DNA of 64,000 nt from Anaeromyxobacter diazotrophicus (GTDB lineage: Bacteria > Myxococcota > Myxococcia > Myxococcales > Anaeromyxobacteraceae). Positions 8,446-18,412 of the stretch are shown here, in pieces. The notes under the pieces are model-generated. The model had not been told where the DNA came from and ran no database searches. It saw nothing but the letters and a program-made list of their open reading frames with translations. The stretch spans positions 310,001-374,000 of the forward strand of contig NZ_BJTG01000003.1 of NCBI RefSeq assembly GCF_013340205.1, read 5' to 3'. Positions within the stretch are counted from its first letter, which is position 1. Each line of letters opens with the position of its first letter. Both the position numbers and the translations under genes were made by a program.

Positions 8446-11210
8446 GGCCCCTCCGCGCGGAAGTCGAGCCAGACGTCGGTGAGCGCGAACGCGGCGAGGT
8501 CGCGCACGTCGCCGTGGGCGAGGGCCTCGGGCCGCGGCCGCTCCCGCAGCGGGCGCTCGCTCTCGACCAGCGCCGCCAGCGCGGCGCCGGGGGCGCCCGC
8601 GTGGAGCAGCGCCAGCCGGGAGGCGGTCCGCCGGGCGGCGGCGGCGAGCTGGGGCTGGGGCGTCACCGCCAGCTCGGCCGAGGCCGCCGCGCCGAGCGCC
8701 GCCGCCTCGGAGCGGATCGCCGCCGGGACGGTGCGGGTGAGCGCGGCGAGGAGCGCCTCGGCCCGCGCGGCCGGGATCGCGGGCGCGGCCAACGCGCCGC
8801 CGGCGAAGCGGCAGGCGAGCTCGCACAGGAGCCCGCGCGCCTCCGGCCCGAGCCGCCCGGCGAGGGCCCAGCCCAGGTCGACGAGCGCGAGCCCCCGGGC
8901 GAGGAGGAAGCGCGCCGCCGGGGCCGGCGCCCGCGCGAGCTCGCGGCCGAGCACGAGCGAGGGCGGCTGGGTGTTCTCGAGCTGCACCTCCAGGCCGCCC
9001 TCGCCGCGCAGGTACGCGGCGCAGGCGCGGGCGCCGAGGGCGCGGCGGGCGGCGGCGAGCAGCGCCAGCAGCTCGGGGGCGTGCGCCGGGCCGAGCGCGT
9101 CGGCCGGCCCCACGCCGCGGTGGGCGAGGCCGGACTGGTAGAGCGGCTCGAGCGCCGGGGCGAGCAGCGCGAGCAGGCGCGGGAGCGCGCCGCGCGAGGA
9201 AGGGTGCGCCACCGCGGCGCGCAGCGCGGGCGGGGGCTCGCGGGGGGAGGCGTCCTCGTCGGCGAGCGGGATCCCCTCGGCGAAGGCGCCCAGCGCGGCG
9301 GCGGTCCGGGCGAGCAGCTCGAGCCGGCGCCGCTCGGCGGGTGCCCTCCACGGCGCCGCCGAGGCGGCGTGGCGCGCGAGCGGCGCGAGGGCGGCGGGGT
9401 CGAGCGGGGCGGCGCGCGCCGCGGCGAGGGCCTCGGAGAGCGCGGGGGGGAGGGGAGCGGCGGCGGGGGCGGGCGGGGTGGGAGAGGCCCCTCCACCCGC
9501 TTCGCGGGGCGAGGGAGACGATACCCCGTGCGCGGGGGCGGCTGGGGTGGCGGGCGTCGCGGGAGCTCCAGGGGCGCCGGGCGGTATGACCACCTGTGAA
9601 TCACCCTCTCCCCCCTCGGGGGAGAGGGCAGGGAGAGGGGGCAGCGCCGCGCGCCGCAAGCGCGCCGCCTCCTCCCGCCGCAGCGCGGCGTTCTCCGGCT
9701 GGCCCGCCTTCTCCCAGCTCACCGCGGCCTCTTCCTCCGCCTCCGCCGCGAGCGCGGTCTCGCCCCGGGCGAGCGCCTCGTCGCGGAGCCGGTCCAGCGC
9801 CCGCACGGCGCGGAGGTGCTCGCCCGCCTCGTCGCAGGTGCGGGCGAGGGCGCGCAAGGTCTCGGGCGCGCGCGCCAGCCGCGCCGCGTGGTCGAGGTGG
9901 AGCCGCGCCGCGGGGAGGTCCGCGGCGAGGAGGCGGCCCAGGCGCGCGTGCGCGGCCGCCTTCTCCTCCGTGTCCGGGGCGTAGGCGGCGAGCCGCCGGC
10001 AGGCGCGCAGGAGCGCCTCGCGGTCCTCGCCCCGCTCGCCCAGCGCGACCAGCGCGCGCAGCGCCGCGAGGTGGTCCTTGCGGAGCCCGAGCGCGAGCTC
10101 GGCGGCCCTCGCCAGCGCCGCGGGCTCGGCGGCCGGTCCGAGCGCGAGGCACGCCTCGGCGGCGGCGAGCGCCGAGCTCTCCTCGCCGTGGCGGGCGGCG
10201 GCCGCGGCGGCGGCGGCGAGCGCCTGCGAGGCGGCGGCGGGCTCGCCCCGCCCGGCGCGGACCTGCGCCAGCGCGGCCAGGGCGCCCGCGTCGTCCGGGC
10301 GGCGCGCCACCGCGGCGGTGGCGGCGGCGAGGGCCTCGGCGCCGTGGGAGGGGTCCAGCGCGAGGAGCGAGACCAGCCGGGCGGAGGCGAAGGGGTGGGC
10401 GGCCTGGGCGCGGTCGAGGGCGCGGTAGGCAGCGAGCGCGCCGCCGAGATCGCCGGCGGCGAGGAGCCGCTCCGCGTCCGCGAAGACCCGCGCACCCTCG
10501 AGCTCGAGGAGGAGGTCGGGGTCGGCCGGCGCGGGGGCCGCGGCGGCGCGATCCCAGACCAGCCGGACGCCGCCGGCCTCGACCTCGGCCCGCGCCAGCC
10601 GCGCCGCCGCCGCGCGCGGCAGCTTGAAGCCGCGCCCCGGCAGCGTGCGCCGGAGCAGCGCCGGCAGCGGGTCGAGGCGCAGGGCGCCGCCCTCGGGCTC
10701 GCCGTCGGCGAGGCCCCGGAGCGCGCGCGCGACCAGCGCCGGGAGCCGGGCGGCGGGCACGCGAGAGGGCGCGTACAGGCGCGGCGCGTGCAGCCGCAGG
10801 AGGAGGCGGGCGCCGCCCTCCTCCGCGAGCAGCGCCGCCTTGAGCGTGAAGGGGGTGCCGTCGGCGAGCGCGCCGGCCGCCTCCAGGAACCCGGCGCGCG
10901 GCGCCAGGTCCAGCCGGGCGAGGCCGCTCCCCGGCTCCGCGAGCGGCGCCACCGCCGCCGAGAGCGCCTCCGGCCGCGCCGCGACCTCCGCCCGATCGAG
11001 CTCGCAGAGCCGCCCGTGGAACTGCGCGGCGCCGGCGGAGACGTCGAAGGGGAGCCGCACCCCCGGCACCTCCAGCGCGAGCGCGACCAGCTCCAGCCCG
11101 GGCGCCAGCGCGCCCGCCGGCAGCGCCACGTACGCCCCGCCGCGCTCGAGCCGCAGCTCGAGCCCGCTGGCGTGCGCCGGCGCGTCGTTCGGGGTGGGCA
11201 GCTCCGCCAT
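8442..11210 (-). CDS. Large TPR-like alpha-helical repeat protein
   Basis: 922-residue protein. Residues 1-240 are beta-rich without a known domain. From about 250 to 520 the sequence is a solenoid of A/L/E-rich helical pairs typical of tetratricopeptide repeats. A Pro/Ala-rich linker (about 520-580) then leads to a second helical half. The linker is partly encoded by a palindromic repeat of the CCCTCTCC type. There is no signal peptide, so it is probably cytoplasmic. The ATG is preferred to a GTG three codons upstream because AGGA is well placed only for the ATG. It sits between a periplasmic protease gene and a lipoprotein gene; function is unknown. Confidence 0.8.
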   Translation of the reverse strand: MAELPTPNDAPAHASGLELRLERGGAYVALPAGALAPGLELVALALEVPGVRLPFDVSAGAAQFHGRLCELDRAEVAARPEALSAAVAPLAEPGSGLARLDLAPRAGFLEAAGALADGTPFTLKAALLAEEGGARLLLRLHAPRLYAPSRVPAARLPALVARALRGLADGEPEGGALRLDPLPALLRRTLPGRGFKLPRAAAARLARAEVEAGGVRLVWDRAAAAPAPADPDLLLELEGARVFADAERLLAAGDLGGALAAYRALDRAQAAHPFASARLVSLLALDPSHGAEALAAATAAVARRPDDAGALAALAQVRAGRGEPAAASQALAAAAAAAARHGEESSALAAAEACLALGPAAEPAALARAAELALGLRKDHLAALRALVALGERGEDREALLRACRRLAAYAPDTEEKAAAHARLGRLLAADLPAARLHLDHAARLARAPETLRALARTCDEAGEHLRAVRALDRLRDEALARGETALAAEAEEEAAVSWEKAGQPENAALRREEAARLRRAALPPLPALSPEGGEGDSQVVIPPGAPGAPATPATPAAPAHGVSSPSPREAGGGASPTPPAPAAAPLPPALSEALAAARAAPLDPAALAPLARHAASAAPWRAPAERRRLELLARTAAALGAFAEGIPLADEDASPREPPPALRAAVAHPSSRGALPRLLALLAPALEPLYQSGLAHRGVGPADALGPAHAPELLALLAAARRALGARACAAYLRGEGGLEVQLENTQPPSLVLGRELARAPAPAARFLLARGLALVDLGWALAGRLGPEARGLLCELACRFAGGALAAPAIPAARAEALLAALTRTVPAAIRSEAAALGAAASAELAVTPQPQLAAAARRTASRLALLHAGAPGAALAALVESERPLRERPRPEALAHGDVRDLAAFALTDVWLDFRAEGP
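9604..9628. repeat. CCCTCTCC-type palindromic repeat inside a coding region
   Basis: Perfect 11-bp arms CCCTCTCCCCC and GGGGGAGAGGG around a 3-base loop. The copy is read in frame and encodes residues about 528-536 of the TPR-like protein, in its flexible linker. A related 12-bp-stem copy lies downstream of ftsZ. Confidence 0.65.
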
Positions 11211-11225
11211 CGGGCGCACATCCTA

Positions 11226-11247
11226 CCGCCCCCGCGCGCGGGGGCGG
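11226..11247. other. Perfect GC palindrome between protease and TPR-like genes
   Basis: CCGCCCCCGCG is followed directly by its reverse complement. It occupies the short gap between two same-strand genes and has no T-run, so an mRNA-processing, stability or attenuation hairpin is more likely than a terminator. Confidence 0.4.
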
Positions 11248-11276
11248 AGGCGGGCGTGCCGGCCGCGGCGGGCCCG

Positions 11277-14200
11277 CTAGCGGGCGGGCCCGCCCGCCTG
11301 CTGCTGCGCCATCTCGGCCGTGCCGCGGCGGTAGACGTAGAAGGTGCGCCGGCTCTGGAACTCGTCGTCCTCGCGGGCGAAGACGGTGACCACGTTGTTG
11401 CCCGGCTTGAGCGGCACGTCGGTGGCGAAGTCCATGCGGTCGGAGGCGCCCGCCTCCGGGACGACCTTGAAGAACACCTTCTGCTCGTTCGCGAAGACGA
11501 AGACGTCGCGCAGCTTGTTCTGCAGCCCCGCGGCGCCCGGCGAGACCGAGGCGGTGCCGGTGAGGTGCAGCCTGTCGCCCGTCACCACCGGCGCACCGCC
11601 GCCGGAGGCGGGGGCGAGCGCGATGCGCGGGGGCTCGCGCTGGAACACCTCGGTCGCCGCGGTGGCGGCGCCCGGCCTCGCGCCCGGCGCGGCCTCGACG
11701 TCGCGCGCCTGCGCGAAGGCGGCGCGGCCCTTCTGCCACTCCACCCGGTAGAAGTCGCCCACCTTGCCGGTGACGGCCAGGAGCGCGCCCTTCTTCGCGA
11801 CGGCGATGGGCGGCGCGGAGGCCGCGGCCCCGGCGCGGAGCGCCGCCTGGGCGGTGGTCACGCGGACCGCGCCGCTGGCCGCGACGCGCGCCTTGCCCTC
11901 GGCGGCGACCGGGATCTCGAGCCGCTCCGAGACGAACTCGTCGAGCTTCTCGTCCACGATCATGAGCCGGAGCGGCATGGTGTCGGGCTTGAGGCCCTTC
12001 TTCACCTCGAGCTGCAGGAGCGCGGTCTTCACCTCGCCCGGCGCGAGCTTCCCCACCACCACCCGGCCCTTCTTGATGAACACCTTCTCGTCGCCCAGGT
12101 TCTTGAGCGAGACGTAGGTCTTGTCGCCCGCGGCGCCCTGGCCCTCGTTCCGCACGTCGACGCGCAGCGTGACCTCCTCGCCGCGCTGGACGAGCCCGTC
12201 GCCGTTGCCGAGGGCCTCGTCGTCGATCTGGGTCGAGAACGCGAAGGCGGGCTTGGGGTTCTCCACCACGTCGACCGCGGTCAGCGCGTCCGGCGGCGCC
12301 CGGCCGCCCTCGTCCTCGAAGTGCAGCTTCACCTCGTCGTGGCGGCTGTCGAGGCCGGCCGGCAGCTTCACCGGCACGGTCCAGGTCCGCTTCTCGCCCG
12401 GCTTCACCAGCCCGAAGACGAACTCGCGCCGGTCGAGCAGCGGCCACTTGTCGACCAGGGTCCAGGCGCGCAGCCGCCGGAGCGGGCCATCGCCCTTGTT
12501 CTCCACCGTGACCGTCCAGGGCAGCGTCTCGCCGGCGGCGATGGTCTTGCCGGGCGGCGGCGACACCGAGACCACCGGGCGCGCGGCGCCGGGCGCGGCG
12601 CCGGCGGTCCAGTCGACGCCCAGGGCGCCGAGCTTCTGGACCAGGCGCCCGTCCTCCTCGGCGCGCCGCTCGGCCACGAAGCCCTTGGCGGCGGCGAGCA
12701 GCCGCGGCCGGTCGGCGAAGGGGGCGCGCGCCAGCAGGTCGCGGGCGAAGCGGATCTGGTAGTCCTCCTTCACCTCGTCCGGGTTCGCGTCGAGGTCCTC
12801 GTCCTCCTGCTGCTCGGGGGTGAGCTCCTCGGCGCCCGCCGCCTCGCCGTGGGCGCGCGCGGCCGCCTCCCGCTTCTCGTCGGCCTTCATCGCCTTGGCG
12901 AGCAGGTCCTCCTTCTCGTCGAGCAGGTAGCGGAGCTCGAGCGCCGACTTCTCGGCGCTGGCGCGCCGCTCCTCCGCCCGCTTCTGCGCCTCGGCCTGGG
13001 AGGCGGTGGCGTCGGAGGGGTTCGCGAAGTGCTTGTCGAGGTCCACCTCGCCCATCGAGCGCGCCGGCGCGAAGTAGTTGATCGCGTCCTTGAGCGCCCG
13101 GCCGGGCAGGAGGAGCACGTCCGGCGAGACCCCGACCTCCTGGATGGAGAGGTCGCCCGGGGTGAGGTACTGCGCGATGGTGAGCTTGAGCGCCGACTCC
13201 TCGGTCGGCCGGGCCGGATCGGAGAAGTCGTACAGGACCTGCACCGAGCCCTTGCCGAAGGTCTGGCGGCCGATGACCAGCGCGCGGTTGTTGTTCTTGA
13301 GCGCGCCCGCCACGATCTCGCTGGCCGAGGCGGAGCTGTTGTTCACGATGACGACCAGCGGCAGCCCGGTCATGTCGTCGCGGTCGGCGTGCGCCTCCTT
13401 CACCTCGTGCATCCGCATGCCGTCGCCGACCGTCTTCACGATGACGCCCTCGGAGAGGAAGACGTCGGAGACGCTGATGGCCTGCTCGAGCAGGCCGCCG
13501 GGGTTGCCGCGCAGGTCGAGCACGAGCCCCTTGAGCGCGCCGCCCGCCTGCGCCCGCTGCTGCGCGATGGCGGCCTGCAGGTCGCGGGTGGTGTTGGCCG
13601 AGAACTGCGACAGCTTCACGTAGCCGACGCCGCCGGCGAGGAGCTTCGCCTGCGGCACGGTCTCGACGCTGATCACCTCGCGCGACAGGTCGAGGCGGTG
13701 CGCCTCGGGCCAGGCGCTGCGCTGCACGGTGATGGCGACCCGGCTCGCGGGCTTGCCGCGCAGCCGGTCGACGGCGTCCTGCAGGTCCATGTTGACGGTG
13801 GACTGCTCGCCGATCTTGGTGATGACGTCCTTCGGCTTGATCCCCGCCTTCTGTGCCGGCGTGTTCTTGAGGACGCGCACCACGGTGAGGTTCCCGTCGC
13901 GCATGGCGATGACGAACCCGAGGCCGCCGAACTCGCCCTTCGTCTGCAGCCGCATCTCCCGGAACATCTTCGGCTCGAGCAGAACCGAGTGCGGGTCGAG
14001 CGTGGAGAGCATGCCGTTCGTGGCGGCGTACTCGATCTCGCGCAGGTTCTTGTGGGCGACGAGGTGCTGCTGGATGAAGGTGACCGCCTCGCCCATGACG
14101 GCCCGCACCTTGTAGATGCTGTCGACGCCGCCGAGGTCGAGCGGCCGGCTGGCGCCGCCCACGGTGAGGGTGAGCTTCCCCTGCTTGGCGTCGCCCTCGA

Positions 14201-14528
14201 CCATGACCTCGGCCACGGTCTTCTCGACCATGTCGAGCGCCCCGACCACCATCGCCTTCGGGTCGACGCGCTTCGGGTCGACGTAGTTCTCGGCCACGTA
14301 GTGGATGGCGCGCGAGAAGACCGGCAGCTGATCGAGGGGGTAGTCGGGGTCCTCGTCCGCGCTGGCGCCCGTGCGCGCCAGGGCCGCCGCCTGGTGCGGA
14401 TCCCGCGCCGCCACGCGCACCGGCCCGCGGGGCTCGGCGCTCGCCCGGCTGTAGGCGAAGTAGGCGATCCCGCCGCTCGCGGCGGCCGCGACGGCGAGGG
14501 ACGCCAGCAGGCGGGTGAGGCGGTTCAT
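11277..14528 (-). CDS. S41-family C-terminal processing peptidase, large MXAN_5808-like form
   Basis: 1083-residue periplasmic serine peptidase. A signal anchor covers about residues 7-25. A PDZ domain (about 195-270, with G-G-L-G-F-V) is followed by the tail-specific protease core. The Ser-Lys dyad is S401 in S-S-A-S-A-S-E and K426 in F-G-K-G-S. About 600 further residues hold a Glu-rich coiled segment and beta-sandwich repeats (several V-x-V-x-N-x-G-x-G motifs), as in the large protease family first described in Myxococcus. Ordinary CtpA enzymes are about 400-450 residues. Start choice is uncertain because no ribosome site is visible. Likely cleaves exported proteins; the substrate is unknown. 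Confidence 0.88.
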   Translation of the reverse strand: MNRLTRLLASLAVAAAASGGIAYFAYSRASAEPRGPVRVAARDPHQAAALARTGASADEDPDYPLDQLPVFSRAIHYVAENYVDPKRVDPKAMVVGALDMVEKTVAEVMVEGDAKQGKLTLTVGGASRPLDLGGVDSIYKVRAVMGEAVTFIQQHLVAHKNLREIEYAATNGMLSTLDPHSVLLEPKMFREMRLQTKGEFGGLGFVIAMRDGNLTVVRVLKNTPAQKAGIKPKDVITKIGEQSTVNMDLQDAVDRLRGKPASRVAITVQRSAWPEAHRLDLSREVISVETVPQAKLLAGGVGYVKLSQFSANTTRDLQAAIAQQRAQAGGALKGLVLDLRGNPGGLLEQAISVSDVFLSEGVIVKTVGDGMRMHEVKEAHADRDDMTGLPLVVIVNNSSASASEIVAGALKNNNRALVIGRQTFGKGSVQVLYDFSDPARPTEESALKLTIAQYLTPGDLSIQEVGVSPDVLLLPGRALKDAINYFAPARSMGEVDLDKHFANPSDATASQAEAQKRAEERRASAEKSALELRYLLDEKEDLLAKAMKADEKREAAARAHGEAAGAEELTPEQQEDEDLDANPDEVKEDYQIRFARDLLARAPFADRPRLLAAAKGFVAERRAEEDGRLVQKLGALGVDWTAGAAPGAARPVVSVSPPPGKTIAAGETLPWTVTVENKGDGPLRRLRAWTLVDKWPLLDRREFVFGLVKPGEKRTWTVPVKLPAGLDSRHDEVKLHFEDEGGRAPPDALTAVDVVENPKPAFAFSTQIDDEALGNGDGLVQRGEEVTLRVDVRNEGQGAAGDKTYVSLKNLGDEKVFIKKGRVVVGKLAPGEVKTALLQLEVKKGLKPDTMPLRLMIVDEKLDEFVSERLEIPVAAEGKARVAASGAVRVTTAQAALRAGAAASAPPIAVAKKGALLAVTGKVGDFYRVEWQKGRAAFAQARDVEAAPGARPGAATAATEVFQREPPRIALAPASGGGAPVVTGDRLHLTGTASVSPGAAGLQNKLRDVFVFANEQKVFFKVVPEAGASDRMDFATDVPLKPGNNVVTVFAREDDEFQSRRTFYVYRRGTAEMAQQQAGGPAR

Positions 14529-14671
14529 GGAGGACCGTGGGCTTTCTGCTGCGTGGCTGAGTTCTTGAATGACGGACCCGGACCGATCGAGCATAGGGTG
14601 GGGAGGGGGGCGGCGCAAGGTGAGGCGCCGCCCGTATGGCGCCGGGCGTGACGCGGCGATACAAGGCCGCC

Positions 14672-16036
14672 ATGTCGCTCGACCCGCGCATCTCCGACAG
14701 CCCCCTGGTGCGCGGTGTAGGCGATCTCACGAGCTGGTTCCGCGACCGCGAGCGGCCGGCCTCCGAGTGGAAGGTGGGCCTCGAGCAGGAGAAGGTCGGC
14801 CTCGTGGCCGGCACGCTCGACCCGGTGCCCTACGACGGCCCCCGCGGGATCGCCGCCCTCCTGCGCGGGTTCGAGCGGTACGACTACGCGCCGGTCGAGG
14901 ACGAGGGGCACGTCATCGCCGCCCAGAAGGACGGGCTCACCATCTCCATCGAGCCGGGCGGCCAGCTCGAGCTGTCGGGGCGGCCCTTCCAGGACGTCCA
15001 CGTGGTCGCGGCCGAGCTCGACCGCCATCTCGCCAAGTGCCGGGTGCTGGGCGAGGAGCTCGGGATCGAGCTGCTGGCGGTGGGGTACCGGCCCTGGGGC
15101 ACGCCCGCCACCGCGCCGTGGATGCCGAAGTCGCGCTACCTCGTCATGCGGCCGTTCCTCGCGGCGCGGGGCCGCCGCGGCGAGGACATGATGGCCATGA
15201 CCGCCTCGGTGCAGGCCTCCTACGACTTCGGCTCCGAGCGCGACATGGCCGAGAAGCTGCGCGTGGCGCTGGCGGTCCAGCCGGCGGTGGTGGCGCTCTA
15301 CGCGAACGCGCCCTTCGTCGACGGGGCGCCGTGCGGCTGGAAGAGCTTCCGGGCGGCGGTGTGGGAGGACGTGGACCGCGCCCGCTCCGGGCTGCTCCCG
15401 TTCGCGTTCGAGCCGGGCTTCCTGGAGGACCCCTACCGGCGGTACGTGGAGTGGGCGCTCGACGTCCCGATGATCTTCCTCAGGCGCGACGGCCGCTACC
15501 TCGACCCGGGCGGCCAGACCTTCCGCGCCTTCCTGGCGGGCGGCCTGCACGGCACGCGCCCCACCCTCGCCGACTGGGAGGATCACCTCAGCACGCTCTT
15601 CCCCGAGGTGCGGGTGAAGGGGGTGGTGGAGGTGCGCGGCGCCGACGCCTGCGACGCCGCCATGACGAAGGGCCTCACCGCCTTCTGGAAGGGCCTCCTC
15701 TACGACCGGACCGCGCGCGCCGACGCGTTCGCGCTGGTGAGCGGCCTCTCCCTCGACGAGCGCCGCTCGCTGACCCTCGCGGCCGGTCGCGAGGGGCTCG
15801 AGGCGCGCCTGCCCGACGGGCGGACGCTGGCGCGGCTGGCGGGCGAGCTGGTCGAGCTCTCCGCGGCCGGCCTGTGCCGCCAGAAGTGCTGCGGGCAGCA
15901 GGGGCAGGACGAGCGCGTCTTCCTCGACCCCCTGCGGGCGCGCGCCGCGTCCGGCCGCTCGCCGGCGGACGACGCGCTGGCCGCTTTCGCGGGCGGCGGC
16001 GCTCGCGCGCTGGCGGCGCACCTCCGCGTGGCGTGA
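14672..16036 (+). CDS. gshA: Glutamate-cysteine ligase, plant/proteobacterial GCS2-like type
   Basis: 454-residue ligase that joins glutamate and cysteine, the first step of glutathione synthesis. The ATP/glutamate-binding start G-L-E-Q-E-K-V-G is at about residues 37-44. The family features P-W-M-P-K-S-R-Y and the Cys-rich C-terminal segment C-R-Q-K-C-C are present. The ATG chosen removes 12 unconserved upstream residues. It is divergent from the S41 protease across a 143-base gap that must hold both promoters. No gshB is in the window, so gamma-glutamylcysteine may be used elsewhere or the second gene is distant. Confidence 0.9.
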   Translation: MSLDPRISDSPLVRGVGDLTSWFRDRERPASEWKVGLEQEKVGLVAGTLDPVPYDGPRGIAALLRGFERYDYAPVEDEGHVIAAQKDGLTISIEPGGQLELSGRPFQDVHVVAAELDRHLAKCRVLGEELGIELLAVGYRPWGTPATAPWMPKSRYLVMRPFLAARGRRGEDMMAMTASVQASYDFGSERDMAEKLRVALAVQPAVVALYANAPFVDGAPCGWKSFRAAVWEDVDRARSGLLPFAFEPGFLEDPYRRYVEWALDVPMIFLRRDGRYLDPGGQTFRAFLAGGLHGTRPTLADWEDHLSTLFPEVRVKGVVEVRGADACDAAMTKGLTAFWKGLLYDRTARADAFALVSGLSLDERRSLTLAAGREGLEARLPDGRTLARLAGELVELSAAGLCRQKCCGQQGQDERVFLDPLRARAASGRSPADDALAAFAGGGARALAAHLRVA

Positions 16037-16061
16037 CCGCCGGGGCCGGCGCGCCGCGCGC

Positions 16062-16892
16062 TCAGTGCTCGTGGGTCACGAACCGCAGCGCCCACATGAG
16101 CACCACGCCCGTGAGCAGCGCGGCGGAGAGCTTCAGCTTGGACTCGCCGCGCCGGTGCAGGTCGGGGAGGATGTCCGAGAGCGCGAGGTGGAGGAAGGTG
16201 CCCGAGCTCGCGGCGAGCGCGAAGGCCGTGAAGCGCTCGGTGTGGAGCAGATCGCGCAGCGCGAGGTAGAGCGCGGCCCCGAGCGGCACGGTGAGCGAGA
16301 AGGCGGCGTTCATCGCCAGCGCCCGGCGCCGGGAGTACCCCTCGGCGCGGAGGATGGCGGAGAGCGAGAACGACGACGGCACCTTGTGCGCCAGGATGGC
16401 GAGGAACACCAGGAAGCCGAGCGCGCGCTCGGTGGAGGCCGCGCCCAGCGCGAAGCCGTCGATCATGGTGTGCAGGGACAGCCCGACGAAGGCGGCCAGG
16501 CCGACCGTGTGCACGGCGCAGCCGGTCCCCTCGCACGGCTCGCCGTGGCCGTGGACGTGCGGGTGAGGGTGCGGCGGCGGCGCGGCGGCCTCGCTCGCCA
16601 GCACCTCGAGGGCGGCCGGCCCGGGCTCGGCGCACACGTGCACCAGCACGAAGCGCTCGAGCAGGAACAGGAACAGGAACCCGAGCAGCACGAACGGGAC
16701 CGACGCCATCCCGGCGCTCTCCACCGCCTCCGGCAGCATGTGGAAGAAGGCGGCGCCCAGCATGACGCCGGCGGAGAAGGAGAGGAACGCGTCGTTGCGC
16801 CGGGCGTTGCCGAGGAGCGGCAGCGCCCCGCCGGCCAGCGCCGCCACCAGGATCGCCCCGGCGTAGAAGGCGAGCAGCACCGGCTGTGTCAT
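16062..16892 (-). CDS. ZIP-family divalent metal transporter
   Basis: 276-residue inner-membrane transporter with about eight predicted helices. A histidine-rich cytoplasmic loop (PHPHPHVHGHG, residues about 103-113) lies between helices 3 and 4. The helix 4 signature H-T-M-I-D-G-F-A-L-G and helix 5 H-K-V-P-S-S match the metal-transport helices of ZIP proteins (Zn, Fe or Mn uptake). Its ATG overlaps the stop of the Fis-like gene. It is the third gene of a dusB-fis-ZIP operon, so it may be controlled with translation or growth-rate signals. Confidence 0.9.
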   Translation of the reverse strand: MTQPVLLAFYAGAILVAALAGGALPLLGNARRNDAFLSFSAGVMLGAAFFHMLPEAVESAGMASVPFVLLGFLFLFLLERFVLVHVCAEPGPAALEVLASEAAAPPPHPHPHVHGHGEPCEGTGCAVHTVGLAAFVGLSLHTMIDGFALGAASTERALGFLVFLAILAHKVPSSFSLSAILRAEGYSRRRALAMNAAFSLTVPLGAALYLALRDLLHTERFTAFALAASSGTFLHLALSDILPDLHRRGESKLKLSAALLTGVVLMWALRFVTHEH

Positions 16893-17269
16893 CGGAGCCT
16901 CAGGGCGCGGAGGCGGCGGGCGAGCGTGCCGCGGTCGATGCCGAGCACCCGCGCCGCGTCGGCGCGCACGCCGGCGGCGCGCGCCAGCGCGGCGGCGAGC
17001 AGCGGCCGCTCCACCTCGCGCAGCACCGCCTGGTAGAGGCCGGTGGCGCGGTGCCCCTGCAGCTGCGCGTAGAAGACGTCGACCCGCCGGCGGATCTCCC
17101 ACTCGAGCGGGAGCGGCTGCGCGAGTCGCCCGTCCACCAGATCGAAGGCCGCCCGCGTCAGGAGCGCGAGCCCCTCGGCCGGGGAGGCGGCGCGCGTCAC
17201 CTCGGCGCCGGCGGCGGCGCAGGCGCGCTCGAGCGCCGCCGGCGCGTCCGGGAGGAGGAGCGCCCGCAC
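16889..17269 (-). CDS. Fis-like DNA-binding protein in a dusB operon
   Basis: 126-residue protein. The C-terminal 54 residues follow E. coli Fis closely: L-Y-x-x-V-L-x-E-V-E-x-P-L-L, then the helix-turn-helix with L-G-I-D-R-G-T-L-x-R-R-L at 109-120. The first 58 residues are not Fis-like and have a receiver-like pattern without the phosphoacceptor aspartates. The GTG start overlaps the dusB stop (TAGTG) and its stop overlaps the ZIP transporter start. dusB-fis is the classical gammaproteobacterial arrangement, which supports a nucleoid or regulatory role. An NtrC-family C-terminal remnant is the alternative. Confidence 0.8.
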   Translation of the reverse strand: MRALLLPDAPAALERACAAAGAEVTRAASPAEGLALLTRAAFDLVDGRLAQPLPLEWEIRRRVDVFYAQLQGHRATGLYQAVLREVERPLLAAALARAAGVRADAARVLGIDRGTLARRLRALRLR

Positions 17270-18321
17270 TAGTGGAGCTCCTCGCCGGCCGCGCCCTCGG
17301 CGGCCGCCGCGGGCGCGAACGCCTCGCCGTCGTCGGGGAAGTGGAGGTCGATGAGGCGCCGCACGTCGTCCGCGGTCTCGAGCCGGTCGGCGTCGCGCCG
17401 GAAGTGCAGGCCGCCGCGCCGGCCGCGCGTGTACCAGAGGAGGTGCTTGCGGAGCTCGCGCAGCGCGTGGCGCTCCGCGGCGTCGGCCGCCTCCGCCGGG
17501 AGCTGCCGGCGGCGGTGCTCGATCTGGAGCGCCACGTGGCGCAGCACCACCTCCGCCCACGCGCCGCGGGTGGGCGGGGGCGGCGGCGCCTCGCCGCGCT
17601 CGGCGGCCCGGAGCTCGCTGAAGATCCAGGGGTTCCCGCAGGCGCCGCGCGCCACCAGCACCGCGTCGCAGCCGGTCTCGGCGCGCATGCGCAACGCGTC
17701 CGCGGCGGTCCACACGTCGCCCGACCCCAGCACCGGGATGGAGACGGCCCGCTTCACCGCCGCCACGAACTCCCAGCGCGCCTGGCCGGCGTAGCCCTGG
17801 GCGCGGGTGCGGCCGTGGAGCGCCACGGCGCTCGCGCCGCCGGCCTCGGCCGCGCGCGCCACCTCGACGCAGTTGAGGTTCGCGTCGTCCCAGCCGGCGC
17901 GGATCTTGACCGAGACCGGCACCCCGCCCGCCTCGCGCACCGCGCGGACGGCCGCCTCCACCGCGGCGGGGTCGCGGGCGAGCGACGCGCCGGCGCCCGT
18001 GCCGCAGACCTTCTTCACCGGGCAGGCCATGTTGATGTCGACGAGCCCTGCGCCGTGGCGGACCGCCGCCTCGGCGCCGCGGGCGAGCGCGTCCGGCTCG
18101 GCGGCGAAGATCTGCACGGCGAACGGGACCTCCTCCGGGTCGCGGTCGAGGTAGGAGAGCGTCTGGCGCGTCTCGTGGAGGAGCCCGTGCGCCGAGACCA
18201 TCTCGGTGTAGGCGAAGGCCGCCCCCATGTCGCGGCAGATCTTGCGGAACGGCCGGTCGGAGACGCCGGCGAGCGGCGCCAGGAAGAATCGCCCGGCGAA
18301 GCGGTGGGGGCCGATGTGCAC
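17269..18321 (-). CDS. dusB: tRNA-dihydrouridine synthase
   Basis: 350-residue flavoenzyme that reduces uridine to dihydrouridine in tRNA D-loops. The N-terminal FMN-binding barrel begins F-L-A-P-L-A-G-V-S-D (13-22). The catalytic cysteine is C100 in N-M-A-C-P-V-K-K-V. The C-terminal helical part is complete and ends in an Ala-rich tail of about 15 residues. The GTG start is supported by AGAGGAA seven bases upstream; an upstream ATG would add 33 unconserved residues and overlap the divergent promoter region. First gene of a three-gene operon with fis-like and ZIP genes. Confidence 0.93.
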   Translation of the reverse strand: MHIGPHRFAGRFFLAPLAGVSDRPFRKICRDMGAAFAYTEMVSAHGLLHETRQTLSYLDRDPEEVPFAVQIFAAEPDALARGAEAAVRHGAGLVDINMACPVKKVCGTGAGASLARDPAAVEAAVRAVREAGGVPVSVKIRAGWDDANLNCVEVARAAEAGGASAVALHGRTRAQGYAGQARWEFVAAVKRAVSIPVLGSGDVWTAADALRMRAETGCDAVLVARGACGNPWIFSELRAAERGEAPPPPPTRGAWAEVVLRHVALQIEHRRRQLPAEAADAAERHALRELRKHLLWYTRGRRGGLHFRRDADRLETADDVRRLIDLHFPDDGEAFAPAAAAEGAAGEELH

Positions 18322-18412
18322 GTGGTTCCTCTCGCGCCCGTCCGCCTGGGGCGGCGGCAGCTCGCGGGCGCGCCGCACCCCGGGCCGGTTCGTGTTAAGC
18401 CGTCGCGAGAGC

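Noticed and set aside
9816-14651. 1600-codon plus-strand frame opposite the protease and TPR-like genes
   Set aside because: Composition artefact of 74% G+C; minus-strand frames carry PDZ and protease motifs.
9601-14814. 1737-codon minus-strand frame
   Set aside because: Runs in a different frame from the protease and TPR-like genes; sequence is Arg/Pro/Gly-rich filler.
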